From positions 1 through 21,071 of IMG/VR virus record IMGVR_UViG_3300009505_000085: a DNA stretch of 21,071 bases. One strand, 5' to 3'. Made by a program: the position numbers and the translations under genes. How positions within the stretch are numbered: position 1 is the first letter of the stretch; the number at the start of each line of letters is the position of its first letter. The notes under the pieces were generated by a model. It was not told the DNA's origin and ran no database searches. It was given only the letters and a program-made list of their open reading frames with translations. Source of the DNA: a virus. Below, piece after piece: positions 1 through 6,828 of this stretch.

Positions 1-1
1 A

Positions 2-223
2 AATAATGTTTTTCATCCTGACGATATGAAATTCCACGAAGAATGGAATTGGCTGATGCCAGTAGTAAACCAATGCAAATCATACAGTTTAGATAACACC
101 TATGCTGATAGAATTGACGAGGCTTTAGTAGAGAGTGAGATTGATTTCGACTATCTATTCTGCACTGTCCTTGACTTTATAGAATGGTACAACAACAAAA
201 ACAAAACAACTAAAACTAAATAA
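2..223 (+). CDS. Hypothetical protein, 5'-truncated by window edge
   Basis: The frame is open from the first full codon of the window (position 2) through the ATG at 26 to a TAA at 221-223. The gene probably begins upstream, because the residues before the ATG (NNVFHPDD) read as a natural lead-in to MKFHEEWNWLMPVVNQC. At least 73 residues are visible, acidic and aromatic (HEEWNW, FDYLF, FIEWYNN). I recall similar WNWLMPVV-type small proteins in Bacteroidota phages, but no function is known to me. The following DUF932 gene starts 2 nt after the stop, so the two are very likely co-transcribed. If the real start is the ATG at 26, the protein is 65 aa. Confidence 0.7.
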   Translation, partial: NNVFHPDDMKFHEEWNWLMPVVNQCKSYSLDNTYADRIDEALVESEIDFDYLFCTVLDFIEWYNNKNKTTKTK

Positions 224-225
224 AA

Positions 226-1101
226 ATGAAAGAAGAAAGAGTATTTGAAACCCTACAGTCAACAGAAACTAATTGGACTGTAACTAAAGAACCACTAATC
301 GCCACTAAGGTAACGGACGATGGAATCATTGAACTACCTACCGAAACATTCGGTCTGTTTAGGTCAGACAATAATGGTTGGCTTGGTTCTGTCGGCAATA
401 GATATGAGGCAATGCAAAACTTTGAGTTAGCTGATACGATGGTCGGCATACAAGATATGTTTGGCGGTGACCTCAGAGGTGGCGAGATGAGGGGCGGCAA
501 GAAGATATACTATCAGCTCTCGCTACAAGATGAAACTATTGGTCCAGACACGCTGAAGAGACACATCACTTGTCTTAACTCGCATGATGGCACATCCTCT
601 ATAGGGTTTGGTAGTACCAACACAGTAATCAGTTGTAGTAATACTTTCCACAAGGCTATGAAAGACCTTAGTAAGTTTAGACATACATTGACTGCAAGTG
701 ACCGCCTGGCGATAGCGGTGGCTGAGTTTAAGAAGGCAATGGACGAGGACTCCAATCTAATGGACACCTTCAAGCGTTTTAATGATGTAAATATCGATAG
801 GACAATACTTGAGCGTGTCATGCACAATGTCTTCAAGGTTGACATGAACACTAAGGAGTCTGACGTTAGTACACGTAAGAAGAATCAGATATCAGACTTT
901 GAGAAGGCGTTAGAGCGTGAGACATCTGAGAAGGGTGGTACACTATGGGGTCTGTTCAATGCGGTTACCTACTACACCAACCACATGGAGAAGTCAGATG
1001 ACCACCACCTAATGTTTGGTGGAGGGTATAAGAAGAACCTTACTGCCTTTAACATCATAGAGAAGTATGAGAATGATAAACGAACATTGGTTTATGCATG
1101 A
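226..1101 (+). CDS. DUF932 family phage/plasmid protein
   Basis: This 291-aa protein matches the DUF932 (phage/plasmid-like TIGR03299) pattern. It has an early GNRYEAMQNFE segment (residues 57-67), a Gly-rich loop (GGDLRGGEMRGGKK, 80-93) and the core LNSHDGTSSIGFGSTNTVISC (about 117-137) followed by NTFHKAM. The helical second half has basic stretches. Members are about 250-350 aa, so this one is full length. The family is widespread in phages and plasmids, but its biochemical role is not established. Its place at the head of an early operon suggests a role in DNA metabolism or host takeover, which is inference. The start at 226 lies 2 nt after the previous stop in an A-rich context; the stop overlaps the next start (ATGA). 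Confidence 0.85.
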   Translation: MKEERVFETLQSTETNWTVTKEPLIATKVTDDGIIELPTETFGLFRSDNNGWLGSVGNRYEAMQNFELADTMVGIQDMFGGDLRGGEMRGGKKIYYQLSLQDETIGPDTLKRHITCLNSHDGTSSIGFGSTNTVISCSNTFHKAMKDLSKFRHTLTASDRLAIAVAEFKKAMDEDSNLMDTFKRFNDVNIDRTILERVMHNVFKVDMNTKESDVSTRKKNQISDFEKALERETSEKGGTLWGLFNAVTYYTNHMEKSDDHHLMFGGGYKKNLTAFNIIEKYENDKRTLVYA

Positions 1102-1319
1102 TAGATTTATTTGAACACCATCATACTTTGCCCAATCAATTGAAGTTCATTGTTAATAGGTGGATGGAGATTGAAGCCAGGGATGGTCTTACATATAATC
1201 AATGCGAACAGTTTCTCAATGAGGTCAATGCCATAGGCTATACGTTTGAGTATGGTCTATGTGCAGAACCTTTTGGGTTATGTCGTGTAGATGACAATTT
1301 AGAATCAGGAACATTATAA
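1098..1319 (+). CDS. Hypothetical small protein
   Basis: A 73-aa protein whose start overlaps the DUF932 stop by 4 nt (ATGA), so translation is probably coupled. It reads as a compact helical N-terminus (LPNQLKFIVNRWMEIEARDGLTYNQ) followed by a part with two Cys (FEYGLCAEPFGLCRVDD). No family recognised. Continuous early-operon context and the exact overlap are the main evidence that it is a gene. Confidence 0.65.
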   Translation: MIDLFEHHHTLPNQLKFIVNRWMEIEARDGLTYNQCEQFLNEVNAIGYTFEYGLCAEPFGLCRVDDNLESGTL

Positions 1320-1329
1320 TATTGCAAAC

Positions 1330-1509
1330 ATGAGTACAGTAAGTATTACAGCACTAAAAGACATCAGCAAACACATAAAAGAACTCTATTCAGAAGAGTT
1401 GTACGGACAGGTAGATGTATGGGTGTGCTGTGCTGAACACCTCAACACAATAGAAACAAGAAAACTTAACCGAAGGCTTGGTCTTCACAAAATCAATAAA
1501 CAAAAATGA
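1330..1509 (+). CDS. Hypothetical 59-aa protein
   Basis: A short ORF (MSTVSITALKDISKHIKELY...) fills the gap between two neighbours. It starts 10 nt after the previous stop and its TGA overlaps the next ATG by 4 nt. The predicted protein is helical and basic at the C-terminus (ETRKLNRRLGLHKINKQK), with a CC pair at residues 33-34. The ATGA junction and the absence of any other explanation for this stretch argue that it is real. No family recognised. Confidence 0.6.
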   Translation: MSTVSITALKDISKHIKELYSEELYGQVDVWVCCAEHLNTIETRKLNRRLGLHKINKQK

Positions 1510-1700
1510 GTAAACAAGAAGAAATAACAAGTATGTTGATTGACATATTCGATAGAATCAATATAGATACTCCATCTAACTTTGATGATATTTTAGATTT
1601 TATTGTTGAAGATGTAGATGCTGCTGCTGATAAAGAAAATTGGCATGATGGAGATGTAGCAATATCATTTAGAAGATGGATTGAATTAAACCAAAAATAA
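1506..1700 (+). CDS. Hypothetical small acidic protein
   Basis: A 64-aa strongly acidic protein (DRINIDTPSNFDDILDF, EDVDAAADKENWHDGD), probably all helical. The start overlaps the previous gene by 4 nt and the next start follows its TAA by 2 nt. Small acidic early phage proteins sometimes act as DNA mimics or inhibitors of host enzymes, but nothing here proves that. No family recognised. Confidence 0.6.
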   Translation: MSKQEEITSMLIDIFDRINIDTPSNFDDILDFIVEDVDAAADKENWHDGDVAISFRRWIELNQK

Positions 1701-1702
1701 AG

Positions 1703-1885
1703 ATGAGTAAAGCAGAAAGAATAATAAGAGTAAGGTTTAGCGGAAGCGGACATTACAAAGTAACCATTAGTTACTACGGCAAGGAGTACACCGCAACCGT
1801 CACCGACATGACATTAATAGATGACTACAAGGACGGTATTCGCCAAGCCGCACTTTACGATTACGTTAAACTAAAAGCAATATGA
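1703..1885 (+). CDS. Hypothetical small basic protein
   Basis: A 60-aa protein with an apparent beta-rich core (IIRVRFSGSGHYKVTISYYGKEY) and a helical C-terminus (DDYKDGIRQAALYDYVKLKAI). It resembles small phage ORFs I have seen in Bacteroidota phages, without a named family. The start is 2 nt after the preceding TAA; the stop overlaps the ATG of a 25-codon ORF (ATGA). Confidence 0.6.
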   Translation: MSKAERIIRVRFSGSGHYKVTISYYGKEYTATVTDMTLIDDYKDGIRQAALYDYVKLKAI

Positions 1886-1959
1886 AAAAGATGATAACAC
1901 TTGCATTGTATGTAGTAGCACTCAAGGTGCTTGATTTAATTGATAACCTAAAAAAATAA
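1882..1959 (+). CDS. Possible 25-aa hydrophobic micropeptide
   Basis: ATG at 1882 overlaps the previous TGA (ATGA) and opens 25 codons ending at TAA 1957-1959. The peptide has a Lys start (MKK), a hydrophobic stretch (MITLALYVVALKVLDLI) and a Lys-Lys end, so a membrane or membrane-surface peptide is plausible. The next gene begins 5 nt later. The evidence is position, coupling and hydrophobicity only. It may also be spacer sequence with a chance ORF. Confidence 0.4.
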   Translation: MKKMITLALYVVALKVLDLIDNLKK

Positions 1960-1964
1960 TAGAT

Positions 1965-2144
1965 ATGAAAAAAGATGAAACATTCAACCAGTGGTTTATA
2001 AACAATAATGATATTCCAAATACAAAAGAAGACCATAGTGGACGGCTAAAAGTTCTAATCGGTGATATGTGGATTAATTTGCATGACCTACCAGAGCCAA
2101 TGTTGCGAGGAGTAATAGAGGATTTTACAAACAGAAACAAATAG
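1965..2144 (+). CDS. Hypothetical 59-aa protein
   Basis: An ORF of 59 codons beginning MKKDETFNQWFINN and ending TAG 2142-2144, 5 nt before the next ATG. Acidic and aromatic, with an extended middle (KVLIGDMWINLHDLPEPM) and a helical end. It sits exactly between two other genes in the operon with an A-rich start context. No family recognised. Confidence 0.6.
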   Translation: MKKDETFNQWFINNNDIPNTKEDHSGRLKVLIGDMWINLHDLPEPMLRGVIEDFTNRNK

Positions 2145-2149
2145 AAAGC

Positions 2150-2386
2150 ATGAAAACAACAAGAAGAGTAAACAATTGGGAGTTTAAATGGAACGAGGAA
2201 TGTAACTGCTATGAAGCAAGAGGCGATATGTTCTACGATGATGAGCATGATGAGACACCAGACCCATCTCTATGGGATGCGGCTAAGACGTTAGCTAAAG
2301 AGTTAAGGTCAGAAGGAGTTGACGCACAACCTACTTGGTCTGAAAAAGGGTGGGTGGAAGTAGATATATTAGTAACAGCAAAATAA
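2150..2386 (+). CDS. Hypothetical small acidic protein
   Basis: A 78-aa protein. The N-terminal part looks beta-stranded (VNNWEFKWNEECNCYEARGD) with a CNC pair at residues 18-20. An acidic loop (DDEHDETPD), a helix (AAKTLAKELRSEGVD) and a terminal strand (GWVEVDILVTAK) follow. The alpha/beta pattern looks like a folded domain, but no family is recognised. The start is 5 nt after the previous stop. Confidence 0.65.
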   Translation: MKTTRRVNNWEFKWNEECNCYEARGDMFYDDEHDETPDPSLWDAAKTLAKELRSEGVDAQPTWSEKGWVEVDILVTAK

Positions 2387-2391
2387 TAAAC

Positions 2392-2694
2392 ATGAAAACA
2401 ACAGTAACACCAACAGAAGCAATGGGTAAGATTCTATCCTATAATAGTGGTAGATTTTTTAGCGTCAGGTTCATTAAGAAAGATGGATCTTTTAGGAACA
2501 TGACTTGTAAGAAAGTTGTCAAACACGCAATCAAAGGTACAGGTGCAAGGTACAATGCCTTAGAGCGTGGTTATCTTCCAGTCTACGACATAAGTAAGAA
2601 ACAATATCGCACATTGAATTTCAATACCTTGATGCGGTTCAAACTCAATGGAGTTGATTACAGTGTAACAAAAGAATATTCACTACCATTTTAA
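2392..2694 (+). CDS. Hypothetical basic protein
   Basis: A 100-aa basic protein, start taken at ATG 2392, 5 nt after the upstream stop. A GTG 42 nt further upstream in frame would overlap the previous gene, so it is less likely. The segment FFSVRFIKKDGSFRNMTCKK reads as a beta-hairpin, followed by a Lys/Arg-rich middle. A nucleic-acid-binding role would fit the charge but is inference. The DNA methyltransferase gene starts 10 nt downstream. Confidence 0.65.
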   Translation: MKTTVTPTEAMGKILSYNSGRFFSVRFIKKDGSFRNMTCKKVVKHAIKGTGARYNALERGYLPVYDISKKQYRTLNFNTLMRFKLNGVDYSVTKEYSLPF

Positions 2695-2704
2695 ATAAAA
2701 CAAC

Positions 2705-3937
2705 ATGAATGTATTATCACTATTTGACGGTATGAGTTGTGGACAAATCGCACTCAACAAACTTGGTATCGATTATGACAAGTACTTTGCTTGTGAGATT
2801 GATAAGTATGCAATGCAAGTAACTCAACATAACTTCCCCGACACAGTACAATTGGGGGATGTTCAGTTCGTTACTAAAGAGACATTCGGCAATCACAAGA
2901 TAGACTTAGTGGTGGGGGGTAGCCCTTGCCAGGGCTTCTCCTTTGCAGGTAAGATGCTGAACTTTGATGATCCACGTAGTAAGTTGTTCTTTGAATACGT
3001 CAGGCTCGTTAAGGAGTTGAAACCCAAGTACTTCCTACTTGAAAATGTCAAGATGAAGAAAGAGTCTCAAGACATAATCAGCAAGTATATGGGTGTTGAG
3101 CCTATTGAGATTAACTCATCGTTAGTGTCTGCTCAGACACGTAAGCGGTTGTATTGGACGAACATACCTAATGTGTCTCAACCAGAAGACAAAGGCGTGG
3201 TTCTTAGGGATGTTATAGAGGGTGGGTATATAGATGAGAGGATGGTCAATGAAGGTAAGTCTCATTGCTTAACAGCAAGATACTCTGGCGCAGTTTGGTG
3301 GAACTCTATAGAAAGACGGCAAAGAACAATGATTTCACTTGAGCAAGTAGATGACAAGCTCCGACACCCAGAGGCTACCAAGAAAGGTTATGCTGAAGCA
3401 GGTGAAGATGAGGGGCTTGACCTTACATTCCCTAAGTCAAAAACACGTAGAGGTAGGGCAATGAAAGACAAGTCTAACTGTCTTACTGCGGCAAGTCAAG
3501 AGATGGGGGTTGTAATAGACCCATCTAAGGTTGGGAAGTTTGAAGAAGACAAAGAACTCAGACCTGCGACAATTGTAGGTAGAAGACTTAATGAACGTGG
3601 AGTAAGAGAGGACTATAACAAGGATGTACCAATGACTCAGTGTCTACAGGTAAAACACAATTCTGATAAGTCAGGAACATTGACAACTGTTGATAAGGAT
3701 AATGTTCTGAGTAAGAATGAACCTGGGCGTTACCCCGATGCATACAACGACAAGAAACTATCTTGGCGCAAGCTCACACCACTTGAGTGCGAGAGACTTC
3801 AGACCGTTCCTGACGGATACACATTAGTTATGGAAGATGGAAAACAAAAGGTATCTAACTCTCAGCGTTACAAGATGTTAGGTAACGGATGGACTATAGA
3901 TGTAATTACTCACATAATGAAAAACATGGAACTATGA
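2705..3937 (+). CDS. dcm: C5-cytosine DNA methyltransferase
   Basis: A 410-aa Dcm-type enzyme that transfers methyl from S-adenosylmethionine to cytosine C5 in DNA. The conserved motifs are in order: motif I (SLFDGMSCGQIAL, 5-17, SAM binding), motif IV with the catalytic Cys (GGSPCQGFS, Cys75), motif VI (ENV, 113-115), motif VIII (QTRKR, 144-148), motif IX (LTPLECERLQTVPDGYT, 357-373) and motif X (YKMLGNGW, 389-396). The long stretch 160-350 between VIII and IX is the target-recognition region; it carries three KSxxLT elements (185-190, 256-261, 322-327). No restriction endonuclease is adjacent, so this is probably an orphan methylase protecting phage DNA from host restriction (inference). 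The stop overlaps the next start (ATGA). The symbol is used in the family sense. Confidence 0.95.
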   Translation: MNVLSLFDGMSCGQIALNKLGIDYDKYFACEIDKYAMQVTQHNFPDTVQLGDVQFVTKETFGNHKIDLVVGGSPCQGFSFAGKMLNFDDPRSKLFFEYVRLVKELKPKYFLLENVKMKKESQDIISKYMGVEPIEINSSLVSAQTRKRLYWTNIPNVSQPEDKGVVLRDVIEGGYIDERMVNEGKSHCLTARYSGAVWWNSIERRQRTMISLEQVDDKLRHPEATKKGYAEAGEDEGLDLTFPKSKTRRGRAMKDKSNCLTAASQEMGVVIDPSKVGKFEEDKELRPATIVGRRLNERGVREDYNKDVPMTQCLQVKHNSDKSGTLTTVDKDNVLSKNEPGRYPDAYNDKKLSWRKLTPLECERLQTVPDGYTLVMEDGKQKVSNSQRYKMLGNGWTIDVITHIMKNMEL

Positions 3938-4290
3938 AAGACGATTTTAATGTAACGGCTTATATTGCTATACCTAAAAAAGACACCGATGATTTTGAGT
4001 CAATTTTAGATAAGAACGACATATATGATTACGAAGTAACTGTCGCTCAAAGAGAGTTCGGACCATTTGGTAGTATAGAATGCATTGACTACCACTTCTA
4101 TCATATTGATTTTGGAAAGGATTTTAGGGGTATTGTAGACATGAATAATTTTATAAGTAAAAAACCAATGACAGATGACAATGATGGCAGGACAATTTTC
4201 TACGTGCAGAATTATGAAAAGATAGGTCGTGCCATTGGAGATTTTTGGTTATGTTACCAGTATTCACTTGTAGTTGAAATAGATTGCTAA
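3934..4290 (+). CDS. Hypothetical protein
   Basis: A 118-aa protein, start taken at ATG 3934 because it overlaps the methyltransferase stop (ATGA); an in-frame ATG 45 nt upstream lies inside that gene. Acidic and rich in aromatic residues (IYDYEVTVAQREFGPFG, YHFYHIDFGKDF), consistent with a small alpha/beta domain. No family recognised. It shares one base with the recombinase gene (TAATG). Confidence 0.65.
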   Translation: MKDDFNVTAYIAIPKKDTDDFESILDKNDIYDYEVTVAQREFGPFGSIECIDYHFYHIDFGKDFRGIVDMNNFISKKPMTDDNDGRTIFYVQNYEKIGRAIGDFWLCYQYSLVVEIDC

Positions 4291-4976
4291 TGAAAAAATA
4301 CATAGCATACTACAGAGTATCAACACGCAAGCAAGGTGATTCTGGTCTTGGTCTTGATGCTCAGAAGAGAATGGTTCAAGGATATGTTGGTAGCACCATC
4401 ATACTTAATGAGTTCACTGAGGTTGAGTCTGGTACAAGCAAGGGCAAACGACCAATACTACAACAGGCAATTCAAAAATGCCAAGATGAAAACGCTACCC
4501 TCGTCATAGCTAAGATAGACCGACTGTCTCGTAACGTAAACTTCGTATCAAATCTGTATCAATCAGGTGTTGACTTTGTGTGCTGTGATATGCCACACGC
4601 TAACAAGTTAACCATACATCTTTTTGCGGCAGTAGCAGAGCATGAGGCTGATATCGTATCAGAAAGAAACAAGGCGGCTGCTCAGTCAATCAAGAAGATT
4701 ATAGAACGTGATGGGCATTACATATCTAAAGCTGGGAACAAGATAACTAAGTTGGGAGGAAATGACAACCCAAACACTTTACCTGCAACAATGGCTTTGA
4801 AAGAAAAGTCTCGTAACAACAGGAACAAGAATGTTGCAAGACCATTTGCTCAAGAGTTACGTAGGCAAGGTATTGGATACTGCACTATTGCTCACAGACT
4901 AAATGAGGCAGGTTACAAAACATCAAGAGGTAAGATGTATTATGACAAGACAGTTTACAGACTTTTAAATGATTGA
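4290..4976 (+). CDS. Small serine recombinase (resolvase/invertase family)
   Basis: A 228-aa protein. The N-terminal catalytic domain (about 1-140) has the nucleophile region YYRVST (Arg9, Ser11), the KIDRLSRN motif (75-82, Arg78 and Arg81) and EHEADIVSERN (117-127) at the start of the long helix. The C-terminal part (about 183-226) has an HTH-like arrangement (ARPFAQELRRQGIGYCTIA, then HRLNEAGY). It is shorter than large phage serine integrases (over 400 aa) and near resolvase/invertase size. It could integrate, resolve or invert DNA; no attachment site was found. Start chosen at ATG 4290, which overlaps the previous stop by one base; a TTG 6 nt upstream is unlikely. Confidence 0.9.
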   Translation: MKKYIAYYRVSTRKQGDSGLGLDAQKRMVQGYVGSTIILNEFTEVESGTSKGKRPILQQAIQKCQDENATLVIAKIDRLSRNVNFVSNLYQSGVDFVCCDMPHANKLTIHLFAAVAEHEADIVSERNKAAAQSIKKIIERDGHYISKAGNKITKLGGNDNPNTLPATMALKEKSRNNRNKNVARPFAQELRRQGIGYCTIAHRLNEAGYKTSRGKMYYDKTVYRLLND

Positions 4977-5076
4977 AATTCAAGTTTACTTAATTATTCA
5001 AATAGTCATCATTCAAATGTTGGCTGTATTAATGAATTACTTACATAAAAGACATAATGAAAAAAGGAAAGATTAA
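4969..5076 (+). CDS. Possible 35-aa single-TM membrane peptide
   Basis: ATG 4969 overlaps the end of the recombinase gene by 8 nt and opens 35 codons to TAA 5074-5076, overlapping the following gene by 20 nt. The product has a hydrophobic stretch (VYLIIQIVIIQMLAVLMNYL, residues 6-25) followed by a basic tail (HKRHNEKRKD), the pattern of a one-pass membrane protein with a cytoplasmic C-terminus. It would account for the otherwise empty 80-nt gap. Three ATTCAA repeats in this stretch mostly reflect repeated Ile-Gln codons. Confidence 0.45.
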   Translation: MIEIQVYLIIQIVIIQMLAVLMNYLHKRHNEKRKD

Positions 5077-5278
5077 ATTAATAGTGCGTGTAGCGGCAGA
5101 ACACCCTGACGCTGAAACATTCAAATGCCTGGGCAATAAGATTGTCTTAGAGTTGGATGATTACGATTACGCATACGAGTTTACGATGACAATGCTTAAC
5201 TTGCGAGGCGATAATAAGTTTGAACACGGAGACTTAATGTTTTTTAACAAAGGAATACTAATAGAGATAGACAGATGA
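5057..5278 (+). CDS. Hypothetical small protein
   Basis: A 73-aa protein with a basic N-terminal strand (KKGKIKLIVRVAAEHPD) and an acidic aromatic middle (LELDDYDYAYEFTMTM), ending in a further strand (FFNKGILIEIDR). It looks like a small alpha/beta fold; no family recognised. The TGA overlaps the next ATG by 4 nt. Confidence 0.65.
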   Translation: MKKGKIKLIVRVAAEHPDAETFKCLGNKIVLELDDYDYAYEFTMTMLNLRGDNKFEHGDLMFFNKGILIEIDR

Positions 5279-5691
5279 AGAAAGAAGAGAAGGATGCAAT
5301 CATTGACATACTTACTAAGTGGAGGGATATGATTGGTGTTAATAGTAGGACTGTTGAAAATCTAATTGATAAGGTTAATCAGATATACACCCCAGAGCCA
5401 ATAGACATACAAGAGGTAGATGTTATCAAGGCAGACATTGTGAATATGTGCAATCAAATTAAGTACGATGCCAAGCAGAACAAATTCCGTGGAGTTGACA
5501 ACACTACAAAGAGGATGGCGATTTACAAGGCTTCTGAGATAAAGTATGGTAGAACATCAAGTATGGAGAGTGCGGCAAAAGATTTCTTCGGTAAGGACAG
5601 AACGACACTACTTTACTGGAGTAGGAAATCTGATGACTTTATTGATGTAAAAGACCCTATGTTTGTGAGATATGTTAACGAGTTACTTTAA
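5275..5691 (+). CDS. DnaA domain IV-like DNA-binding protein
   Basis: A 138-aa protein. Residues 80-122 resemble the C-terminal DNA-binding domain of DnaA: RMAIYKASEI matches the first helix, SSMESAAKDFFGKDRTTLLYW matches the DnaA signature (cf. GRDHTTVLHA), and SRKSDDF matches the following helix. The usual His of the signature is Arg here (R109). There is no AAA+ ATPase domain. The N-terminal 60 residues are helical and may be a partner-binding or dimerisation segment. Established: DnaA domain IV reads DnaA boxes. Inference: this protein may bind host or phage origin boxes, or compete with host DnaA. The start overlaps the preceding stop (ATGA). Confidence 0.6.
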   Translation: MKKEEKDAIIDILTKWRDMIGVNSRTVENLIDKVNQIYTPEPIDIQEVDVIKADIVNMCNQIKYDAKQNKFRGVDNTTKRMAIYKASEIKYGRTSSMESAAKDFFGKDRTTLLYWSRKSDDFIDVKDPMFVRYVNELL

Positions 5692-5706
5692 ACTAAAATA
5701 AATAAG

Positions 5707-5982
5707 ATGAATATGGAATTTGAAACAGAAATAGAACAAGCAGAAGTGATGATCGCATTTGATTACCAACCTGAAGAAGCGACAGTACTATATTACTCGG
5801 ACGGTAGCGGTGACCCAGGATGCCCAGCAAGTATTGATAATGTCGGTGTGTATTGGAAGACTCAAAAGTTTAACTCGAAAACGCTCAAACACGAAGATTT
5901 TGAAATTGAGGTTACTGACTTACTTGAGGAGTTAGGCTACGACCTTGAAGATTTGTGTTGGAATTATTTAGAAAATAAATAA
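5707..5982 (+). CDS. Hypothetical acidic protein
   Basis: A very acidic 91-aa protein (ETEIEQAEVMIAFDYQPEEA, EIEVTDLLEELGYDLEDL) with beta strands early and helices late. The sequence GDPGCPASIDNVGVYWKT is distinctive. No family recognised. The first ATG (5707) is used; another ATG lies 6 nt downstream. The next gene starts 1 nt after the stop. Confidence 0.65.
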   Translation: MNMEFETEIEQAEVMIAFDYQPEEATVLYYSDGSGDPGCPASIDNVGVYWKTQKFNSKTLKHEDFEIEVTDLLEELGYDLEDLCWNYLENK

Positions 5983-5983
5983 G

Positions 5984-6205
5984 ATGAATCATAATTTAAA
6001 AGACGGAGATTGGGTTTCCGCAAAAACATTTGAAGGCGAATATATTGAAGGCGCAGTTATACGTCCAACTTCCAAAGAAGAGTACTTATATGTTGATGTT
6101 AATTGGATGCCAGCAGATGATGTTGTAAGTCAGACAATGTTTCAGGTTGAACGGGATTCTGTTAAGGTAGTAGACAAATCAGACTTTATATTCAATGCAA
6201 GATAG
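5984..6205 (+). CDS. Hypothetical small beta-rich protein
   Basis: A 73-aa protein beginning MNHNLKDGDWVSAKTFEGEY. The spacing of DGDWV, GEYIEGAVI, LYVDVNW and FQVERDSVKVV suggests a small SH3-like beta barrel, which is inference. The end overlaps the next gene by 11 nt. Stop is TAG. Confidence 0.65.
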   Translation: MNHNLKDGDWVSAKTFEGEYIEGAVIRPTSKEEYLYVDVNWMPADDVVSQTMFQVERDSVKVVDKSDFIFNAR

Positions 6206-6377
6206 AGAATACTTAGATGTTATTTGGAAGAAGTATAAATCATGGCGTGGAAGGTGTGGAGCAAGGGCTTTACACCACGGAAAAGACGCTAAACTTATTA
6301 GAATGAATAAGATAAGAACTGAATATTGGAATCGATACTGCCTAATTGTTTTTGGCAAACGGATTCCTGAAGTTTAA
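6195..6377 (+). CDS. Hypothetical small basic protein
   Basis: A 60-aa strongly basic protein (IWKKYKSWRGRCGARALHHGK), helical, with a C-terminal GKRIPEV. The charge would suit nucleic-acid binding. It starts inside the previous gene (11-nt overlap) in a different frame. No family recognised. Confidence 0.55.
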   Translation: MQDREYLDVIWKKYKSWRGRCGARALHHGKDAKLIRMNKIRTEYWNRYCLIVFGKRIPEV

Positions 6378-6392
6378 ACCAAAGACAAGAAA

Positions 6393-6524
6393 ATGAAAAG
6401 ATATCAAATCAGACGTAAGGACAGGCGTAACACGCTAAGTGTTAAGAAGTACACCTTTCCGATGTGGTTTATGATGAACCTAACAACAGTAATACTAATA
6501 TATATAATGATTAAAGTAAATTAA
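6393..6524 (+). CDS. Small membrane protein, 43 aa
   Basis: ATG 6393 opens 43 codons to TAA 6522-6524, filling a gap of about 150 nt. A basic N-terminus (MKRYQIRRKDRRN, VKKY) is followed by one hydrophobic segment (FPMWFMMNLTTVILIYIMI, about residues 22-40). This gives a one-pass protein with a cytoplasmic N-terminus by the positive-inside rule. The next gene starts 1 nt after its stop. Function unknown. Confidence 0.55.
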   Translation: MKRYQIRRKDRRNTLSVKKYTFPMWFMMNLTTVILIYIMIKVN

Positions 6525-6525
6525 A

Positions 6526-6828
6526 ATGGAAGAAAGAGAATTAAACGAAAAGCTAACATTGGTAGTTAATACTATGTTTCAAATTGGAAGTAGTGAACAC
6601 GCAGAGGGGACACCTCTCCAGGGTATATTCCTTGCGCTATCAACCGCAATTATGTCTACGGGAACAGAAGACTTTGACGATGAAGATATACGTCAAGCTT
6701 CGATAGATTTAATCGATGCGTTAGGCTCGGTTGTCAACTGCTCTAGGTTAATCAGAGAGATAGAGATGAAGAACGAAATTAACAACCTCTTAGGCGGAGG
6801 AGAAGAAGACAGCAATGGGTTGGATTAA
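6526..6828 (+). CDS. Hypothetical helical acidic protein
   Basis: A 100-aa acidic protein that appears all helical (LNEKLTLVVNTMFQIG, LQGIFLALSTAIMS, DEDIRQASIDLIDALGSVV). It ends in a loose acidic tail (GGGEEDSNGLD). The end overlaps the replication initiator gene by 14 nt in another frame, which suggests translational coupling to replication. No family recognised. Confidence 0.65.
   Translation: MEERELNEKLTLVVNTMFQIGSSEHAEGTPLQGIFLALSTAIMSTGTEDFDDEDIRQASIDLIDALGSVVNCSRLIREIEMKNEINNLLGGGEEDSNGLD

Noticed and set aside
4978-5016. Three ATTCAA repeats after the recombinase gene as recombination sites
   Set aside because: Uneven spacing (18 and 15 bp) and in-frame Ile-Gln codons of a small ORF explain them; no inverted-repeat crossover site is seen.
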